Shown here: positions 30,758 through 40,106 of the stretch, in pieces
How the letters are laid out: every line of letters begins with the position of its first letter
Position numbering within the stretch: position 1 is the stretch's first letter
Assembly: GCF_002102185.1 (NCBI RefSeq)
Contig: NZ_LQOW01000016.1
Span: 185,024-249,023, forward strand
Direction of reading: 5' to 3'
Source of the DNA: Mycobacterium fragae
GTDB taxonomy: Bacteria; Actinomycetota; Actinomycetes; Mycobacteriales; Mycobacteriaceae
DNA: 64,000 nt
Made by a program: the position numbers and the translations under genes
Notes under the pieces: generated by a model
Told to the model about the DNA's origin: nothing
Database searches by the model: none
What the model saw: the letters and a program-made list of their open reading frames with translations, nothing else

Positions 30758-31156
30758 TCACTCGCGCAGGATGCGGCCTTCTGCGTCGGGCACCTTGCCG
30801 GTGAGCATCATGATTCCGTCGATCAGCGGCCAGATCCCGCCGATCCCGCACGTCAGCCAAGTCGCCGCGATCTGGGCGACTCCGATTCCGGTGTAGCCGA
30901 GATAAAAACGGCCGACGCCGAAGCTGCCGAGGAAAATCTCCAGCAGTCCCGCGGTGAGCTTGCTTTTGTCCGACAGCGGACGCCCATAGGCGTCCACGCC
31001 ATAACCGTATGGTGCATATGGTGCGCCCGGCGGACCGTATGGCATCTGCGGATACGGTGCGGGCGCAGCGGGGTATCCCCCGGGAGGCGGCGGATACGAT
31101 CCTTGGGGTGGTCCGGACGGATTCTGGAAGCCCTCCGGCTGTTGCGGCATTGTCAC
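30758..31156 (-). CDS. TM2-domain membrane protein
   Basis: A 132-residue protein: a proline/tyrosine/glycine-rich N-terminal half (PPPPGGYPAAPAPYPQ...), then a TM2 domain with two hydrophobic helices around LEIFLGSFGVGRFYLGYTG and IGGIWPLIDGIMML. TM2 proteins are small membrane proteins of unknown function. The GTG at 31156 or the ATG at 31150 may be used; no clear ribosome site is seen. It lies 27 bp after fpg on the same strand. I do not recall it between fpg and the OsmC gene in M. tuberculosis. Confidence 0.85.
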   Translation of the reverse strand: MTMPQQPEGFQNPSGPPQGSYPPPPGGYPAAPAPYPQMPYGPPGAPYAPYGYGVDAYGRPLSDKSKLTAGLLEIFLGSFGVGRFYLGYTGIGVAQIAATWLTCGIGGIWPLIDGIMMLTGKVPDAEGRILRE

Positions 31157-31183
31157 GCAGATGATGATGGCCTAAATCGCCGG

Positions 31184-32086
31184 CTAATCCGGGCTAACCG
31201 CAACATCCGTGGAATGTCTTCGCGCGGTACTGCGTGGACGTGGCTGGCATTTGGGGCAGTAGAACGACGAGCGGTTCATGAACTTCTCCCGGCGGATCCC
31301 TGCTCCGCACCGCCGGCAGTGTTTGCCTTCGCGGCCGTAGGCGTCCAGCGATCGCTCGAAGTAGCCGGATTGGCCGTTGACGTTGACATACAGCGAATCG
31401 AACGAGGTGCCGCCGTGCGCCAATGCGTCGCGCATCACGTCGGCCGCGGCCTCGAGCACCGCGGTGAGCCGAGGACGCGTCAGCGTGGCTGCGATGCGCG
31501 CGCCGTTGACCTGGGCCCGCCACAACGCTTCGTCGGCGTAGATGTTGCCGATGCCCGACACCACGGTCTGGTCGAGCAGCTGGCGCTTGATCTCGGAATG
31601 CTTGCGCCGCAACAGGTTTACCGCCGCAGCGATGTCGAAGCGGGGGTCGAGCGGGTCACGTGCCAGGTGTGCGACCGGTGCGGGAACCACGCTGCCGTCG
31701 ACGGTCACCAGCTCGGCGAGCAGCCACCCCCCGAACGTCCGCTGGTCGGCAAAACTCACCGTGGTGCCGTCGTCGAGCAATGCGGAGATCCGGACATGGT
31801 CGGCGCGGGGCACGCGGCCGAGCAGCATCTGCCCGCTCATCCCGAGGTGAACGACCAGCGCGTGCTCGTCGCAGCCCGGCCCGTCCAGCGTCAGCCATAG
31901 GTATTTGCCGCGCCGGTCGCTGCCGGTGATCCGGGCGTCGAGCAGCCGCGCCGTCAGATCGGCGGGGCCGGCCTCGTGGCGCCGCACCGAGCGGGGATGA
32001 TGCACCCGCACCGCGGTGATGGTCCTGCCCACCACATGGGCCTGCAAACCGCGCCGCACCACCTCGACTTCCGGTAGCTCGGGCAT
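31184..32086 (-). CDS. fpg: Formamidopyrimidine-DNA glycosylase Fpg/MutM
   Basis: A 300-residue base-excision repair glycosylase/AP lyase removing 8-oxoguanine and FaPy lesions. After Met removal the catalytic P and E lie in PELPEVE. The H2TH region is [14 protein letters not shown], and the C-terminal zinc finger is CRRC...CPKCQ. The tail after the finger ([15 protein letters not shown]) is longer than in M. tuberculosis. It is 5 bp downstream of rnc. Confidence 0.96.
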   Translation of the reverse strand: MPELPEVEVVRRGLQAHVVGRTITAVRVHHPRSVRRHEAGPADLTARLLDARITGSDRRGKYLWLTLDGPGCDEHALVVHLGMSGQMLLGRVPRADHVRISALLDDGTTVSFADQRTFGGWLLAELVTVDGSVVPAPVAHLARDPLDPRFDIAAAVNLLRRKHSEIKRQLLDQTVVSGIGNIYADEALWRAQVNGARIAATLTRPRLTAVLEAAADVMRDALAHGGTSFDSLYVNVNGQSGYFERSLDAYGREGKHCRRCGAGIRREKFMNRSSFYCPKCQPRPRSTARRHSTDVAVSPD

Positions 32087-32091
32087 CTACA

Positions 32092-32775
32092 TCACGCGAT
32101 GTCGAGCGCGTGCAGCGCTTTCCACGCTGCTGACGCAGCGCTTTGTTCGGCTTCCTTTTTGGACCGTCCCACGCCCGAGCCGTATTCGGTGTCCATCACT
32201 ACGACGACGGCGGTGAACTCTTTGTCGTGGTCGGGCCCGGTGGAGGTGACATGGTAGGACGGCACGCCCAGGCCGCGGGCCGCGGTCAACTCCTGCAGGC
32301 TGGTCTTCCAGTCCAGCAGGCCGCCGCCCTCCAGCAATCCACCGAACAACCGTAGGACCACGTCGCGCGCGGCGTCCATGCCGTGATGCAGGTAGATCGC
32401 GCCCAGAAGTGATTCCAAACCGTCGGCCAGGATGCTGGATTTACCGGCCCCGCCCGAGTTGAGCTCGCCGCGTCCCAGCAACATATACGCGCCGAGCCCC
32501 TCGTCGGTCAGATTGCGCGCGACTTCCGCCAGCGCCTGGGTGTTCACCACGCTGGACCGCAGTTTGGCCAGGTCCCCCTCCGATCGGTCGGGATGCCGGT
32601 GAAACAGCTCGTCGGTGACGATCAGACCCAAAACGGCGTCGCCGAGAAATTCCAAACGCTCGTTGGTGGGCAGGCCGCCGTGCTCATAGGCGTAGCTGCG
32701 ATGGGTCAGCGCCAGGGTCAGCAAGTCGTCGGGCAGGTCGACGCCGAGCGCGTCGAGCAGGCTCTGCCGCGTCAC
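32092..32775 (-). CDS. rnc: Ribonuclease III
   Basis: A 227-residue double-stranded-RNA endonuclease for rRNA and mRNA processing. The signature NERLEFLGDAVLGL and the downstream ESLLGAIYL give the catalytic acids, and the C-terminal dsRBD includes GVGRSKKEAEQSAASAAW. The GTG at 32775 overlaps the DUF177 stop as GTGA, which is preferred over the longer frame to 32826. The order DUF177-rnc-fpg is as in other mycobacteria. Confidence 0.96.
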   Translation of the reverse strand: MTRQSLLDALGVDLPDDLLTLALTHRSYAYEHGGLPTNERLEFLGDAVLGLIVTDELFHRHPDRSEGDLAKLRSSVVNTQALAEVARNLTDEGLGAYMLLGRGELNSGGAGKSSILADGLESLLGAIYLHHGMDAARDVVLRLFGGLLEGGGLLDWKTSLQELTAARGLGVPSYHVTSTGPDHDKEFTAVVVVMDTEYGSGVGRSKKEAEQSAASAAWKALHALDIA

Positions 32776-33356
32776 CGCTGCGCCGCATCGTCGTCGGGTC
32801 GCAGCATTCCGGCCAGCTTGGCCCATCGCGGGTCGATCCGGTCATGGTGATGACCGGGCTCGGCGGTTGCCAGCGGGACACCGCAGTCCGGACACAGCCC
32901 GGGGCAATCCGCTCGGCACACCGGCGATAGCGGCAGTTCCAGCCCGACGGCGTCGATAATCGGCTGTTCGAGGTCGACGACGTCGTCGACGACCCGCCCG
33001 ACCTCGCCCTCCTCGGTGGTCGCCTCGGTGACGCTGTCCGGGTAGGCGAACAGCTCGGTCAGGGTGACCTCCACTTGGCCGCTGAACGTCGCCAGGCACC
33101 GTGCACACTCGCCGGATGTGGGGGCGGCCAGTGTCCCGGTGACCAACACGCCCTCGGACACCGACTCGACCCGCAAATCGAGGTCCATCGGCGCGCCCGG
33201 TCGAATGCCGATCAGGTCCAAACCGATGCGCGACGGGCTGGCAACGGTGTCCTGCACCGAAAACGCTGCTCCCGGTCGTCGCCCCAGCCGCGCGATATTC
33301 AAGGCCAGCGGCGAGCTCGGATGCCGCCGCGCCGTCGAACTGTGCTGCATGGCCAT
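32772..33356 (-). CDS. DUF177/YceD family protein
   Basis: A 194-residue YceD/DUF177 protein. It contains two cysteine pairs (GECARCLATF and CRADCPGLCPDCG) that could bind zinc. Family members are linked with 23S rRNA accumulation and usually sit beside rpmF or rnc. The ATG at 33356 or 33350 are both possible. The end overlaps rnc by 4 bp. It corresponds to Rv2926c. Confidence 0.9.
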   Translation of the reverse strand: MAMQHSSTARRHPSSPLALNIARLGRRPGAAFSVQDTVASPSRIGLDLIGIRPGAPMDLDLRVESVSEGVLVTGTLAAPTSGECARCLATFSGQVEVTLTELFAYPDSVTEATTEEGEVGRVVDDVVDLEQPIIDAVGLELPLSPVCRADCPGLCPDCGVPLATAEPGHHHDRIDPRWAKLAGMLRPDDDAAQR

Positions 33357-33384
33357 GCCCGTAATCCTACGGGCGCGGCAACCA

Positions 33385-33429
33385 GCGGCGATCGCAAGCG
33401 CGGCGAAGCCGGGCGCGGCGGGTCGCCGC
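33385..33429. repeat. Dispersed mycobacterial intergenic palindromic repeat, short form
   Basis: GCGGCGATCGCAAGCGCGGC...GGCGGGTCGCCGC is an imperfect inverted repeat in the 87-bp gap between sepIVA and DUF177. It shares its core with the copy at 25013-25087 but lacks that copy's inner hairpin insertion. Confidence 0.6.
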
Positions 33430-33443
33430 CAAACAACCCCGTA

Positions 33444-34181
33444 CTACCGCTGTGCGTAGTCGTGCATGCCTGCCGCGGTCCGCAATTGGTGGCGGCCTCG
33501 GTTGACCGAACGCAGGGTGCCGTTGAGGAACTCTTCGAACTCGGCCAGCTTCGCGTCGACGTAGATGTCGCATTCACCGCGCAACCGGTCGGCTTCGGCG
33601 TGCGCCGCGTCGATGAGACGGGTCGACTCGGCGTTGGCCGCCTGGACGACCTCGGTCTGGGACACCAGGCGCTGCTGTTCCTTGATGCCCTCTTGCACGG
33701 CTTTCTCGTAGGAGATGTTGCCGTTTTCGACCAGCCGGTCGCATTCCGCCTTGGCGCGGCTGGTGGTGGCCTCGTACTCGCGTTTGGCCGCCGCGGCGAT
33801 GCGAACCGCTTCCTCACGCGCCTCGGCAACCATCTGCTCGCTGTGCTGGCGCGCCTCGCCCACCATGCGGTCGGCCTGCGCCTTGGCCTCGGACAGGAGC
33901 CGGTCCGCCTCCGAGCGGGCGTGGTTGAGCAACGAGTCCGATTCGGTGGTCGCCGAGGACACCATGGAATCGGCATGGGTTTTGGCGTCATGCAGCAGCG
34001 CGTCGCGGGCGTCGAGCACGTCCTGCGCGTCGTCCAGCTCGCCGGGGATCGCATCCTTGATGTCGTCGATCAGCTCGAGCACGTCGCCGCGAGGCACCAC
34101 GCAGCCCGCGGTCATCGGCACGCCACGGGCTTCCTCGACAATGGCGCCCAGCTCGTCGAGCGCTTCAAAAACTCGGTACAC
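33444..34181 (-). CDS. sepIVA: DivIVA-like septation protein SepIVA
   Basis: A 245-residue, almost fully coiled-coil protein (long runs of A, E, R and D heptads from about residue 50 to 225) with an N-terminal DivIVA-like segment VYRVFEALDEL. It matches Rv2927c, whose M. smegmatis counterpart was named SepIVA and is needed for division. The GTG at 34181 has GGAGG at 34190-34194 (8-nt spacer) and gives exactly the length I recall for Rv2927c. It acts at the septum and intracellular membrane domain by analogy. Confidence 0.9.
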   Translation of the reverse strand: MYRVFEALDELGAIVEEARGVPMTAGCVVPRGDVLELIDDIKDAIPGELDDAQDVLDARDALLHDAKTHADSMVSSATTESDSLLNHARSEADRLLSEAKAQADRMVGEARQHSEQMVAEAREEAVRIAAAAKREYEATTSRAKAECDRLVENGNISYEKAVQEGIKEQQRLVSQTEVVQAANAESTRLIDAAHAEADRLRGECDIYVDAKLAEFEEFLNGTLRSVNRGRHQLRTAAGMHDYAQR

Positions 34182-34204
34182 GGCAACATCCTCCCGGCAT
34201 CGTT

Positions 34205-34232
34205 TGTTGTTACCAGTGTGCCTGTTGTTACC
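34205..34232. promoter_or_regulatory. Direct repeat TGTTGTTACC x2 upstream of sepIVA
   Basis: TGTTGTTACC occurs at 34205-34214 and 34223-34232, each followed by a similar NNTGTG, with an 18-bp period. On the sepIVA strand the units read GGTAACAACA. It lies 24-51 bp upstream of the sepIVA start, a position suitable for a regulator. No factor is assigned. Confidence 0.4.
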
Positions 34233-34389
34233 TCTGTGACTGGGTTGTCCTGCCCGGTGTGTCGGGATTGGCAATCTCGGGCCGCGCCACCCACCTGCAC
34301 ACTTGCCGTCATTATGTCGGGTCGGGCAGATTTGCGGCAATCATGGATGGCGCACCGCGAAGGCGGCATCGCGCCGTAGTGGAGGTCTG

Positions 34390-35559
34390 GTGGTACACGA
34401 AGCGATTGCGGCGGTCGGGCATGCGTTGGTCCTGGCGGGCTCGATGACCTGGGAGATCCTGTGGGCCTTGATCGTCGGTTTCGCCCTGTCGGCAGTGGTC
34501 CAGGCGGTGGTGCGGCGCTCGACGATCGTGGCCCTGATGGGCGACGACCGGCCGCGCACGCTGGCAGTCGCCGCGGGGCTGGGTGCCGCGTCGTCGTCGT
34601 GCTCGTACGCCGCGGTGGCATTGGCCCGGTCACTGTTCCGCAAGGGCGCCGACTTCACCGCCGCAATGGCCTTCGAGATCGGCTCCACCAACCTGGTGGT
34701 GGAGTTGGGGATCATCCTGGCTCTGCTGATGGGCTGGCAGTTCACCGCCGCGGAGTTCGTCGGTGGCCCGCTGATGATCGTGGCGCTGGCATTGCTGTTC
34801 CGGCTGTTCGTACGCTCGCGGCTCATCGATGCCGCCCGTCGGCAAGCCGAGCGAGGCATCGCCGGGTCGATGGAAGGCCATGCGGCAATGGACATGTCGA
34901 TCCAGGGCGAGGGCTCGTTTTGGCGGCGGCTGTTCTCGCGGCCAGGTCTGACCTCGGTCTCACACGTTTTCGTGATGGAATGGACGGCGATACTTCGTGA
35001 TCTCGTCCTGGGGCTGTTGATTGCCGGCGCTATCGCTGCCTGGGTACCCGAAACCTTTTGGCATCATTTCTTTTTCGCTGACCACCCAGTGCTCTCAGCG
35101 CTGTGGGGACCGATCGTGGGACCCGTCGTCGCGATCGCCTCGTTCGTCTGCTCGATCGGCAACGTGCCACTGGCCGCGGTGCTGTGGAATGGCGGCATCA
35201 GCTTCGGCGGTGTCGTCGCATTCATTTTCGCCGACCTGCTGATCCTGCCCATCCTGAACATCTACCGGAAGTATTACGGCACGCGGATGATGCTGACGCT
35301 GCTGGGCACGTTCTACGCCGCGATGATCGCAGCCGGGTACCTCGTGGAATTTATCTTCGGCACAGCCAATCTCATTCCGTCGCAACGCAACGCGACGGTG
35401 ATGCACTCCGCCATCTCTTGGAACTACACCACCTGGCTGAACATCGTTTTCCTCGCCGCCGCGGCGGTGCTCGTCGCACGGTTCGTCGCCACAGGCGGCA
35501 TCCCGATGCTGCGCATGATGGGCGGCTCCCCGGACGCCGAGCACGAACACTGCGGCTGA
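34390..35559 (+). CDS. Integral membrane permease, UPF0718 type
   Basis: A 389-residue membrane protein with about eight to ten helices. Notable segments are SSSCSYAAVALARSLFRKGADF and MAFEIGSTNLVVELG in the first half, and FVCSIGNVPLAAVLW with FIFADLLILPILNIYR in the second, giving an inverted-repeat permease layout of the DUF318/UPF0718 family. The cysteines in the two repeats may be functional. Transport substrate is unknown; some relatives are linked to metals. The GTG at 34390 follows GGAGG (34381-34385). The sequence recalls Rv2963, which in M. tuberculosis lies at the far end of the PDIM locus. Confidence 0.85.
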   Translation: MVHEAIAAVGHALVLAGSMTWEILWALIVGFALSAVVQAVVRRSTIVALMGDDRPRTLAVAAGLGAASSSCSYAAVALARSLFRKGADFTAAMAFEIGSTNLVVELGIILALLMGWQFTAAEFVGGPLMIVALALLFRLFVRSRLIDAARRQAERGIAGSMEGHAAMDMSIQGEGSFWRRLFSRPGLTSVSHVFVMEWTAILRDLVLGLLIAGAIAAWVPETFWHHFFFADHPVLSALWGPIVGPVVAIASFVCSIGNVPLAAVLWNGGISFGGVVAFIFADLLILPILNIYRKYYGTRMMLTLLGTFYAAMIAAGYLVEFIFGTANLIPSQRNATVMHSAISWNYTTWLNIVFLAAAAVLVARFVATGGIPMLRMMGGSPDAEHEHCG

Positions 35560-35573
35560 CAACGCTCGATCAC

Positions 35574-35630
35574 CGAGATTGCCGCTGTGGTCGTACTTTT
35601 CACCGAATCACGACCATAGCTGCAATCTCG
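35574..35630. terminator. Long inverted repeat between convergent permease and coaD
   Basis: Arms at 35574-35594 and 35610-35630 pair over 19 of 21 positions (CGAGATTGC... against ...GCAATCTCG) with a 15-nt loop. It lies 14 bp after the permease stop and 19 bp before the coaD stop, a fitting bidirectional terminator. Confidence 0.65.
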
Positions 35631-35649
35631 ATGACATCGGATGCCGCTG

Positions 35650-36132
35650 TTATGCGCGCCCGCGAAGCCTTTCGCGGAATCGGCGGTTCACCGGCTCGGG
35701 CAATAGCTCGGACACGTCGCCGCCGAGCATCGCGACCTCCTTGGCCAACGACGACGACACGAAGGAATATCGCGGCGCGGTCGCGACGAAGAAGGTGTCC
35801 ACGCCGGCGATGTGCTTGTTCATCTGTGCCATCTGGAGTTCGTACTCGAAGTCGGTGCCGGTGCGCAGCCCCTTGACGATCGCGGTCATCCCGTGGGAGG
35901 TCACGAAGTCGACCACCAGACCTTGTCCGGCCTCCACCCGCAGGTTCGGCAGATGCGTCGTCGACTCCTCGATCATCGCGATCCGCTCGTCGAGGTCGAA
36001 CATCCCTTTTTTGTCGGGGTTGGTCAGAATCGCGACCACCACCTCGTCGAACTGGGCCGCCGCGCGTTCGAAAACATCGATGTGGCCCAGCGTCACCGGG
36101 TCGAACGATCCCGGGCATACCGCACCGCTCAT
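35650..36132 (-). CDS. coaD: Phosphopantetheine adenylyltransferase
   Basis: A 160-residue enzyme of CoA synthesis, joining 4'-phosphopantetheine and ATP to dephospho-CoA. The nucleotidyltransferase motif is SFDPVTLGH (TxGH), and the later ISSR-like motif is RYSFVSSS. The ATG at 36132 ([12 protein letters not shown]) is the family start; the frame to 36219 would overlap rsmD. It lies 23 bp after rsmD. Confidence 0.97.
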   Translation of the reverse strand: MSGAVCPGSFDPVTLGHIDVFERAAAQFDEVVVAILTNPDKKGMFDLDERIAMIEESTTHLPNLRVEAGQGLVVDFVTSHGMTAIVKGLRTGTDFEYELQMAQMNKHIAGVDTFFVATAPRYSFVSSSLAKEVAMLGGDVSELLPEPVNRRFRERLRGRA

Positions 36133-36155
36133 GACAAATGACGCTACACGGTGGC

Positions 36156-36710
36156 TCAAAGCCGTTCGGCCAGCTCCAAACGGGTGTCGCCGTAAACTCG
36201 CGGCTCCCAGGGATGCCAATCGGCCGGCCAGCCCAGCGGCTCACCCCCGGACGCCCGCTCGACGACCGCGACGGTTCCCTCGTGCGTCCAGCCGTGGGTG
36301 GTCAGCGCCGCCAAAACGGCGTGAATCTCGGCGATCTCGAGCTCATACGGCGGATCGGCCAACACGAGATCGACCGGCGACGCGGCGCCGCCGGCGAGCA
36401 CGGCGGCCACCGGCGCACGGCGCAGCGTGGCCCCGGCCAGACCGAGGGTCGCGATGTTGCGCGCGATGACCGCCGCGCTGCGCTGGTCGGACTCGACGAA
36501 CAGCACTGACGCCGCTCCGCGTGAGAGCGCCTCCAAACCCAGCGCGCCCGAGCCGGCATAGAGGTCGAGCACCGATACCCCGGCCAGGTCCCGCCGCGCG
36601 GTCAGGATGTTGAACAGTGACTCGCGGACCCGGTCGGTTGTCGGCCTGGTTCCCCGCGGTGGAACCGCGATGCGCCGTCCGCCGGCTACACCACCGATGA
36701 TTCGCGTCAG
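36156..36710 (-). CDS. rsmD: 16S rRNA (guanine-N2)-methyltransferase RsmD, apparent CTG start
   Basis: A 184-residue SAM-dependent enzyme making m2G966 in 16S rRNA. The SAM loop is [19 protein letters not shown], and the catalytic motif is ADPPYE. The conserved RsmD N-terminus ([12 protein letters not shown], then [16 protein letters not shown]) is encoded upstream of the first ATG/GTG/TTG (GTG 36572) but no standard start precedes it before an in-frame TGA. The codon at the expected start is CTG (36708-36710), overlapping the pca TGA as CTGA, the same geometry as ATGA/GTGA elsewhere here. I therefore place the start at CTG. Confidence 0.85.
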   Translation of the reverse strand: MTRIIGGVAGGRRIAVPPRGTRPTTDRVRESLFNILTARRDLAGVSVLDLYAGSGALGLEALSRGAASVLFVESDQRSAAVIARNIATLGLAGATLRRAPVAAVLAGGAASPVDLVLADPPYELEIAEIHAVLAALTTHGWTHEGTVAVVERASGGEPLGWPADWHPWEPRVYGDTRLELAERL

Positions 36711-39700
36711 GTCAGCACCATCAGCAGGTCACCGCCCTCCACCTGGGCGGTGGTCGACACCGCCACCCGCTGCACGGTGGCGTCGGCGGGGGCGGTGATC
36801 GGAGCTTCCATCTTCATGGCCTCGATGGTGGCGATGGTCTGGCCGGCGCTCACCTGATCGCCCTCGGCGACACCGACGGTGACGACCCCGGCGAACGGTG
36901 CGGCGATGTGGCCCGGATTTGTCCGATCGGCTTTCTCGGCGACCGGAACGGTGCTGGCAATGCTGCGGTCACGCACCAGCACCGGGCGCAGCTGGCCGTT
37001 GAGGATGCACATCACCGTGCGCATGCCGCGCTCGTCGGGTTCGGAGATGGCCTCCAGGCCGATCAACAGCTCAACGCCGCGTTCCAGCTTCACCCGGTGC
37101 TCCTCGCCTTGACGCAGGCCGTAGAAGAACTGGTTGGCCGACAACTGCGAAGTATCCCCGTATGTTTCCCGATGTTCCTCGAATTCCTTTGTCGGACCAG
37201 GGAATAAGAGTCGGTTCAGCGTGGCCTGACGCTTGCATCCTGTCAATGACAGGGCGGCTTCGTCTTCGGCGGTCAATTGCTGGACGGGCTTGGCCGGGCC
37301 GCGACCCTCCAACGCCGTCGTACGCAGTGGTTCGGGCCACCCGCCCGGAGGGTCACCGAGCTCGCCTCGCAAAAACCCAAGCACCGATTCCGGGATATCG
37401 AATCGACTTGGGTCGGAGGCGAATTCGTCTGCGCTGACCCCGGCACCGACCAGAGCCAGCGCCAGATCTCCGACCACCTTCGATGACGGGGTGACCTTGA
37501 TCAGCCTGCCGAGCACCCGATCGGCACCGGCGTAGGCCTCTTCGACCTCCTCGAACCGGTCCCCCAAACCCAGCGCGATCGCCTGCTGGCGCAGATTGGA
37601 CAGCTGGCCGCCCGGAATCTCATGGTGATAGACCCGGCCTGTCGGCCCGGGCAGCCCAGATTCGAACGGCGCATACACCTTTCGCAGCGCCTCCCAATAG
37701 GGCTCCAGCGCACACACAGCCGACAGCGACAGGCCGCTGTCGTATTCGGTGTGCGCGGCGGCGGCGACGATCGAGCTCAGCGCGGGCTGGCTGGTGGTTC
37801 CGGCCATCGGCGCGGCGGCACCGTCGACGGCGCTGGCCCCCGCGCGCCACGCAGCGACGTAGCTGGCCAGCTGCCCGCCGGGTGTGTCGTGGGTGTGCAC
37901 GTGCACGGGCAGCTCGAAGCGACTCCGCAGCGCGCTGACCAGCCGTTGTGCCGCCGGCGGTCGCAGCAACCCCGCCATGTCCTTGATGCCCAGCACGTGT
38001 GCCCCCGCATCCACGATCTGCTCGGCCAGCTTCAGGTAATAGTCCAGCGTGTACAGCCGCTCATCCGGATCGGACAGATCACCCGTGTAGCACATCGCGA
38101 CTTCGGCTATCGCCGAACCTGTTTGGCGTACCGCGTCGATGGCAGGCCGCATAGATTCGACGTTGTTGAGCGCGTCGAAGATTCGGAAGATGTCGATCCC
38201 GGTGGCGGTCGCTTCCTCCACGAACGCCGAAGTGACAAGCTCCGGATATGGCGTGTAGCCAACCGTATTGCGGCCGCGCAGCAGCATCTGCAGGCAGATG
38301 TTGGGTATGGCTTCACGCAACGTCGCCAGCCGCTCCCACGGATCCTCCTTGAGGAACCGCAGCGCCACGTCATAGGTCGCGCCACCCCAGCACTCCACGG
38401 ACAGCAGCTCAGGGACAGTCCGGGCGAGATACGGTGCCACCATCATCAGCCCGCTTGTGCGGACCCGGGTGGCAAGCAGCGACTGGTGGGCGTCGCGGAA
38501 TGTCGTGTCGGTGACGCCCACCGCCGGGGAGTCGCGCAGCCAGCGCGCGAAGCGCTCGGGTCCCAACTCGACGAGCCGTTGCTTGGAGCCCGCGGGCGGC
38601 GGGACATCGAGGTCGATGTCGGGCAGCTTGTCGTGCGGGTACACCGTTGACGGGCGCGAGCCGTGCGGCTTGTTGACCGTCACATCGGCGAGGTAATTGA
38701 GGATCTTCGTGCCGCGGTCGGCCGAAGCGCGCGCGGTCAGCAGCTGTGGGCGCTCGTCGATGAACGATGTGGTGATGTGGCCGGCCTGGAAGTCTGGGTC
38801 ATCCAAAACCGCTTGCAGGAACGGGATATTTGTCGACACTCCACGAATCCGGAATTCGGCGATCGCCCGGCGTGCCCTTGTCACCGCCGTCGGGAAGTCG
38901 CGGCCCCGACAGGTCAGCTTGACCAGCATGGAATCGAAGTGAGCGCCGATCTCCGCGCCCAGATTGGTGCTGCCGTCCAGCCGGATTCCGGCACCGCCGG
39001 GGGTACGCAACGCGCTGATCCGGCCGGTGTCGGGCCGGAACCCGTTGGCCGGGTCCTCGGTGGTGATCCGGCATTGCAGCGCGGCTCCGTGCGGCCGGAT
39101 GTCCTCCTGACGCAGGCCCAGCTGATCGAGGGTCTCGCCGGCGGCGATGCGCAGCTGGCTGGAAACCAGGTCGACGTCGGTGATCTCCTCGGTCACGGTG
39201 TGCTCGACCTGAATCCGCGGATTCATCTCGATGAAGACGTAGTTGCCGTGCTCGTCCAGCAGGAACTCGACCGTGCCGGCGCAGCTGTATCCGATGTGAC
39301 GCGCGAAAGCGGCTGCGTCGGCGCATATCTTGTCGCGCAGCTCGCCGCTCAGGTTCGGTGCGGGCGCCAGCTCGATGACCTTTTGGTGCCGGCGCTGCAC
39401 ACTGCAGTCGCGCTCGTAGAGGTGCATGACGTGGCCGTGGTTGTCGGCCAGGATCTGCACCTCGATGTGACGCGGCTTGACCACGGCCTGTTCGAGATAG
39501 ACCGTCGGGTCGCCGAACGCCGACTCCGCTTCCCTGCTGGCGGCTTCGATCGCTTCGGGCAGCGCGGCGACATCGCTGACGCGGCGCATGCCGCGGCCCC
39601 CGCCGCCGGCAACGGCCTTGACGAACAACGGAAACCGCATCCCGTCGGCCGCAGTTACCAGCTCGTCGACCGACGCCGACGGCGCCGAAGACCGCAATAC

Positions 39701-40090
39701 CGGCAGGCCCGCTTCGCGGGCTGCGGCGATGGCCCGGGACTTGTTTCCGGTCAGCTTGAGTACTTCGGCGCTGGGGCCGACGAACGTGATGCCGGCGGCC
39801 GCACAAGCCGCGGCCAACTCGGGGTTCTCCGACAAGAAGCCATAACCCGGGTAGACGGCGTCCGCGCCGGCGTTGAGGGCGGTTTCGACGATTTCGTCGA
39901 CCGACAGGTATGCGCGCACCGGGTGACCGACCTCGCCGATTTGGTAGGACTCATCGGCCTTGAGCCGATGCTGCGAGTTGCGGTCCTCGTATGGATAGAC
40001 GGCGACCGTGCCGATACCCAGTTCGTAGGCCGCGCGAAATGCTCGGATCGCGATTTCGCCGCGATTGGCAACCAGCACTTTGGAAATCAC
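36707..40090 (-). CDS. pca: Pyruvate carboxylase
   Basis: A 1127-residue single-chain biotin enzyme converting pyruvate, bicarbonate and ATP to oxaloacetate (anaplerosis). Residues about 1-450 form the biotin carboxylase with ATP-grasp ([36 protein letters not shown]). About 520-800 is the carboxyltransferase ([16 protein letters not shown]). The C-terminal biotinyl domain carries K1093 in EAMKMEA. The GTG start at 40090 gives exactly the M. tuberculosis length. It follows the VKOR gene by 16 bp and overlaps rsmD. Confidence 0.97.
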   Translation of the reverse strand: MISKVLVANRGEIAIRAFRAAYELGIGTVAVYPYEDRNSQHRLKADESYQIGEVGHPVRAYLSVDEIVETALNAGADAVYPGYGFLSENPELAAACAAAGITFVGPSAEVLKLTGNKSRAIAAAREAGLPVLRSSAPSASVDELVTAADGMRFPLFVKAVAGGGGRGMRRVSDVAALPEAIEAASREAESAFGDPTVYLEQAVVKPRHIEVQILADNHGHVMHLYERDCSVQRRHQKVIELAPAPNLSGELRDKICADAAAFARHIGYSCAGTVEFLLDEHGNYVFIEMNPRIQVEHTVTEEITDVDLVSSQLRIAAGETLDQLGLRQEDIRPHGAALQCRITTEDPANGFRPDTGRISALRTPGGAGIRLDGSTNLGAEIGAHFDSMLVKLTCRGRDFPTAVTRARRAIAEFRIRGVSTNIPFLQAVLDDPDFQAGHITTSFIDERPQLLTARASADRGTKILNYLADVTVNKPHGSRPSTVYPHDKLPDIDLDVPPPAGSKQRLVELGPERFARWLRDSPAVGVTDTTFRDAHQSLLATRVRTSGLMMVAPYLARTVPELLSVECWGGATYDVALRFLKEDPWERLATLREAIPNICLQMLLRGRNTVGYTPYPELVTSAFVEEATATGIDIFRIFDALNNVESMRPAIDAVRQTGSAIAEVAMCYTGDLSDPDERLYTLDYYLKLAEQIVDAGAHVLGIKDMAGLLRPPAAQRLVSALRSRFELPVHVHTHDTPGGQLASYVAAWRAGASAVDGAAAPMAGTTSQPALSSIVAAAAHTEYDSGLSLSAVCALEPYWEALRKVYAPFESGLPGPTGRVYHHEIPGGQLSNLRQQAIALGLGDRFEEVEEAYAGADRVLGRLIKVTPSSKVVGDLALALVGAGVSADEFASDPSRFDIPESVLGFLRGELGDPPGGWPEPLRTTALEGRGPAKPVQQLTAEDEAALSLTGCKRQATLNRLLFPGPTKEFEEHRETYGDTSQLSANQFFYGLRQGEEHRVKLERGVELLIGLEAISEPDERGMRTVMCILNGQLRPVLVRDRSIASTVPVAEKADRTNPGHIAAPFAGVVTVGVAEGDQVSAGQTIATIEAMKMEAPITAPADATVQRVAVSTTAQVEGGDLLMVLT

Positions 40091-40106
40091 GCGCGGCCCT
40101 TTCGTT

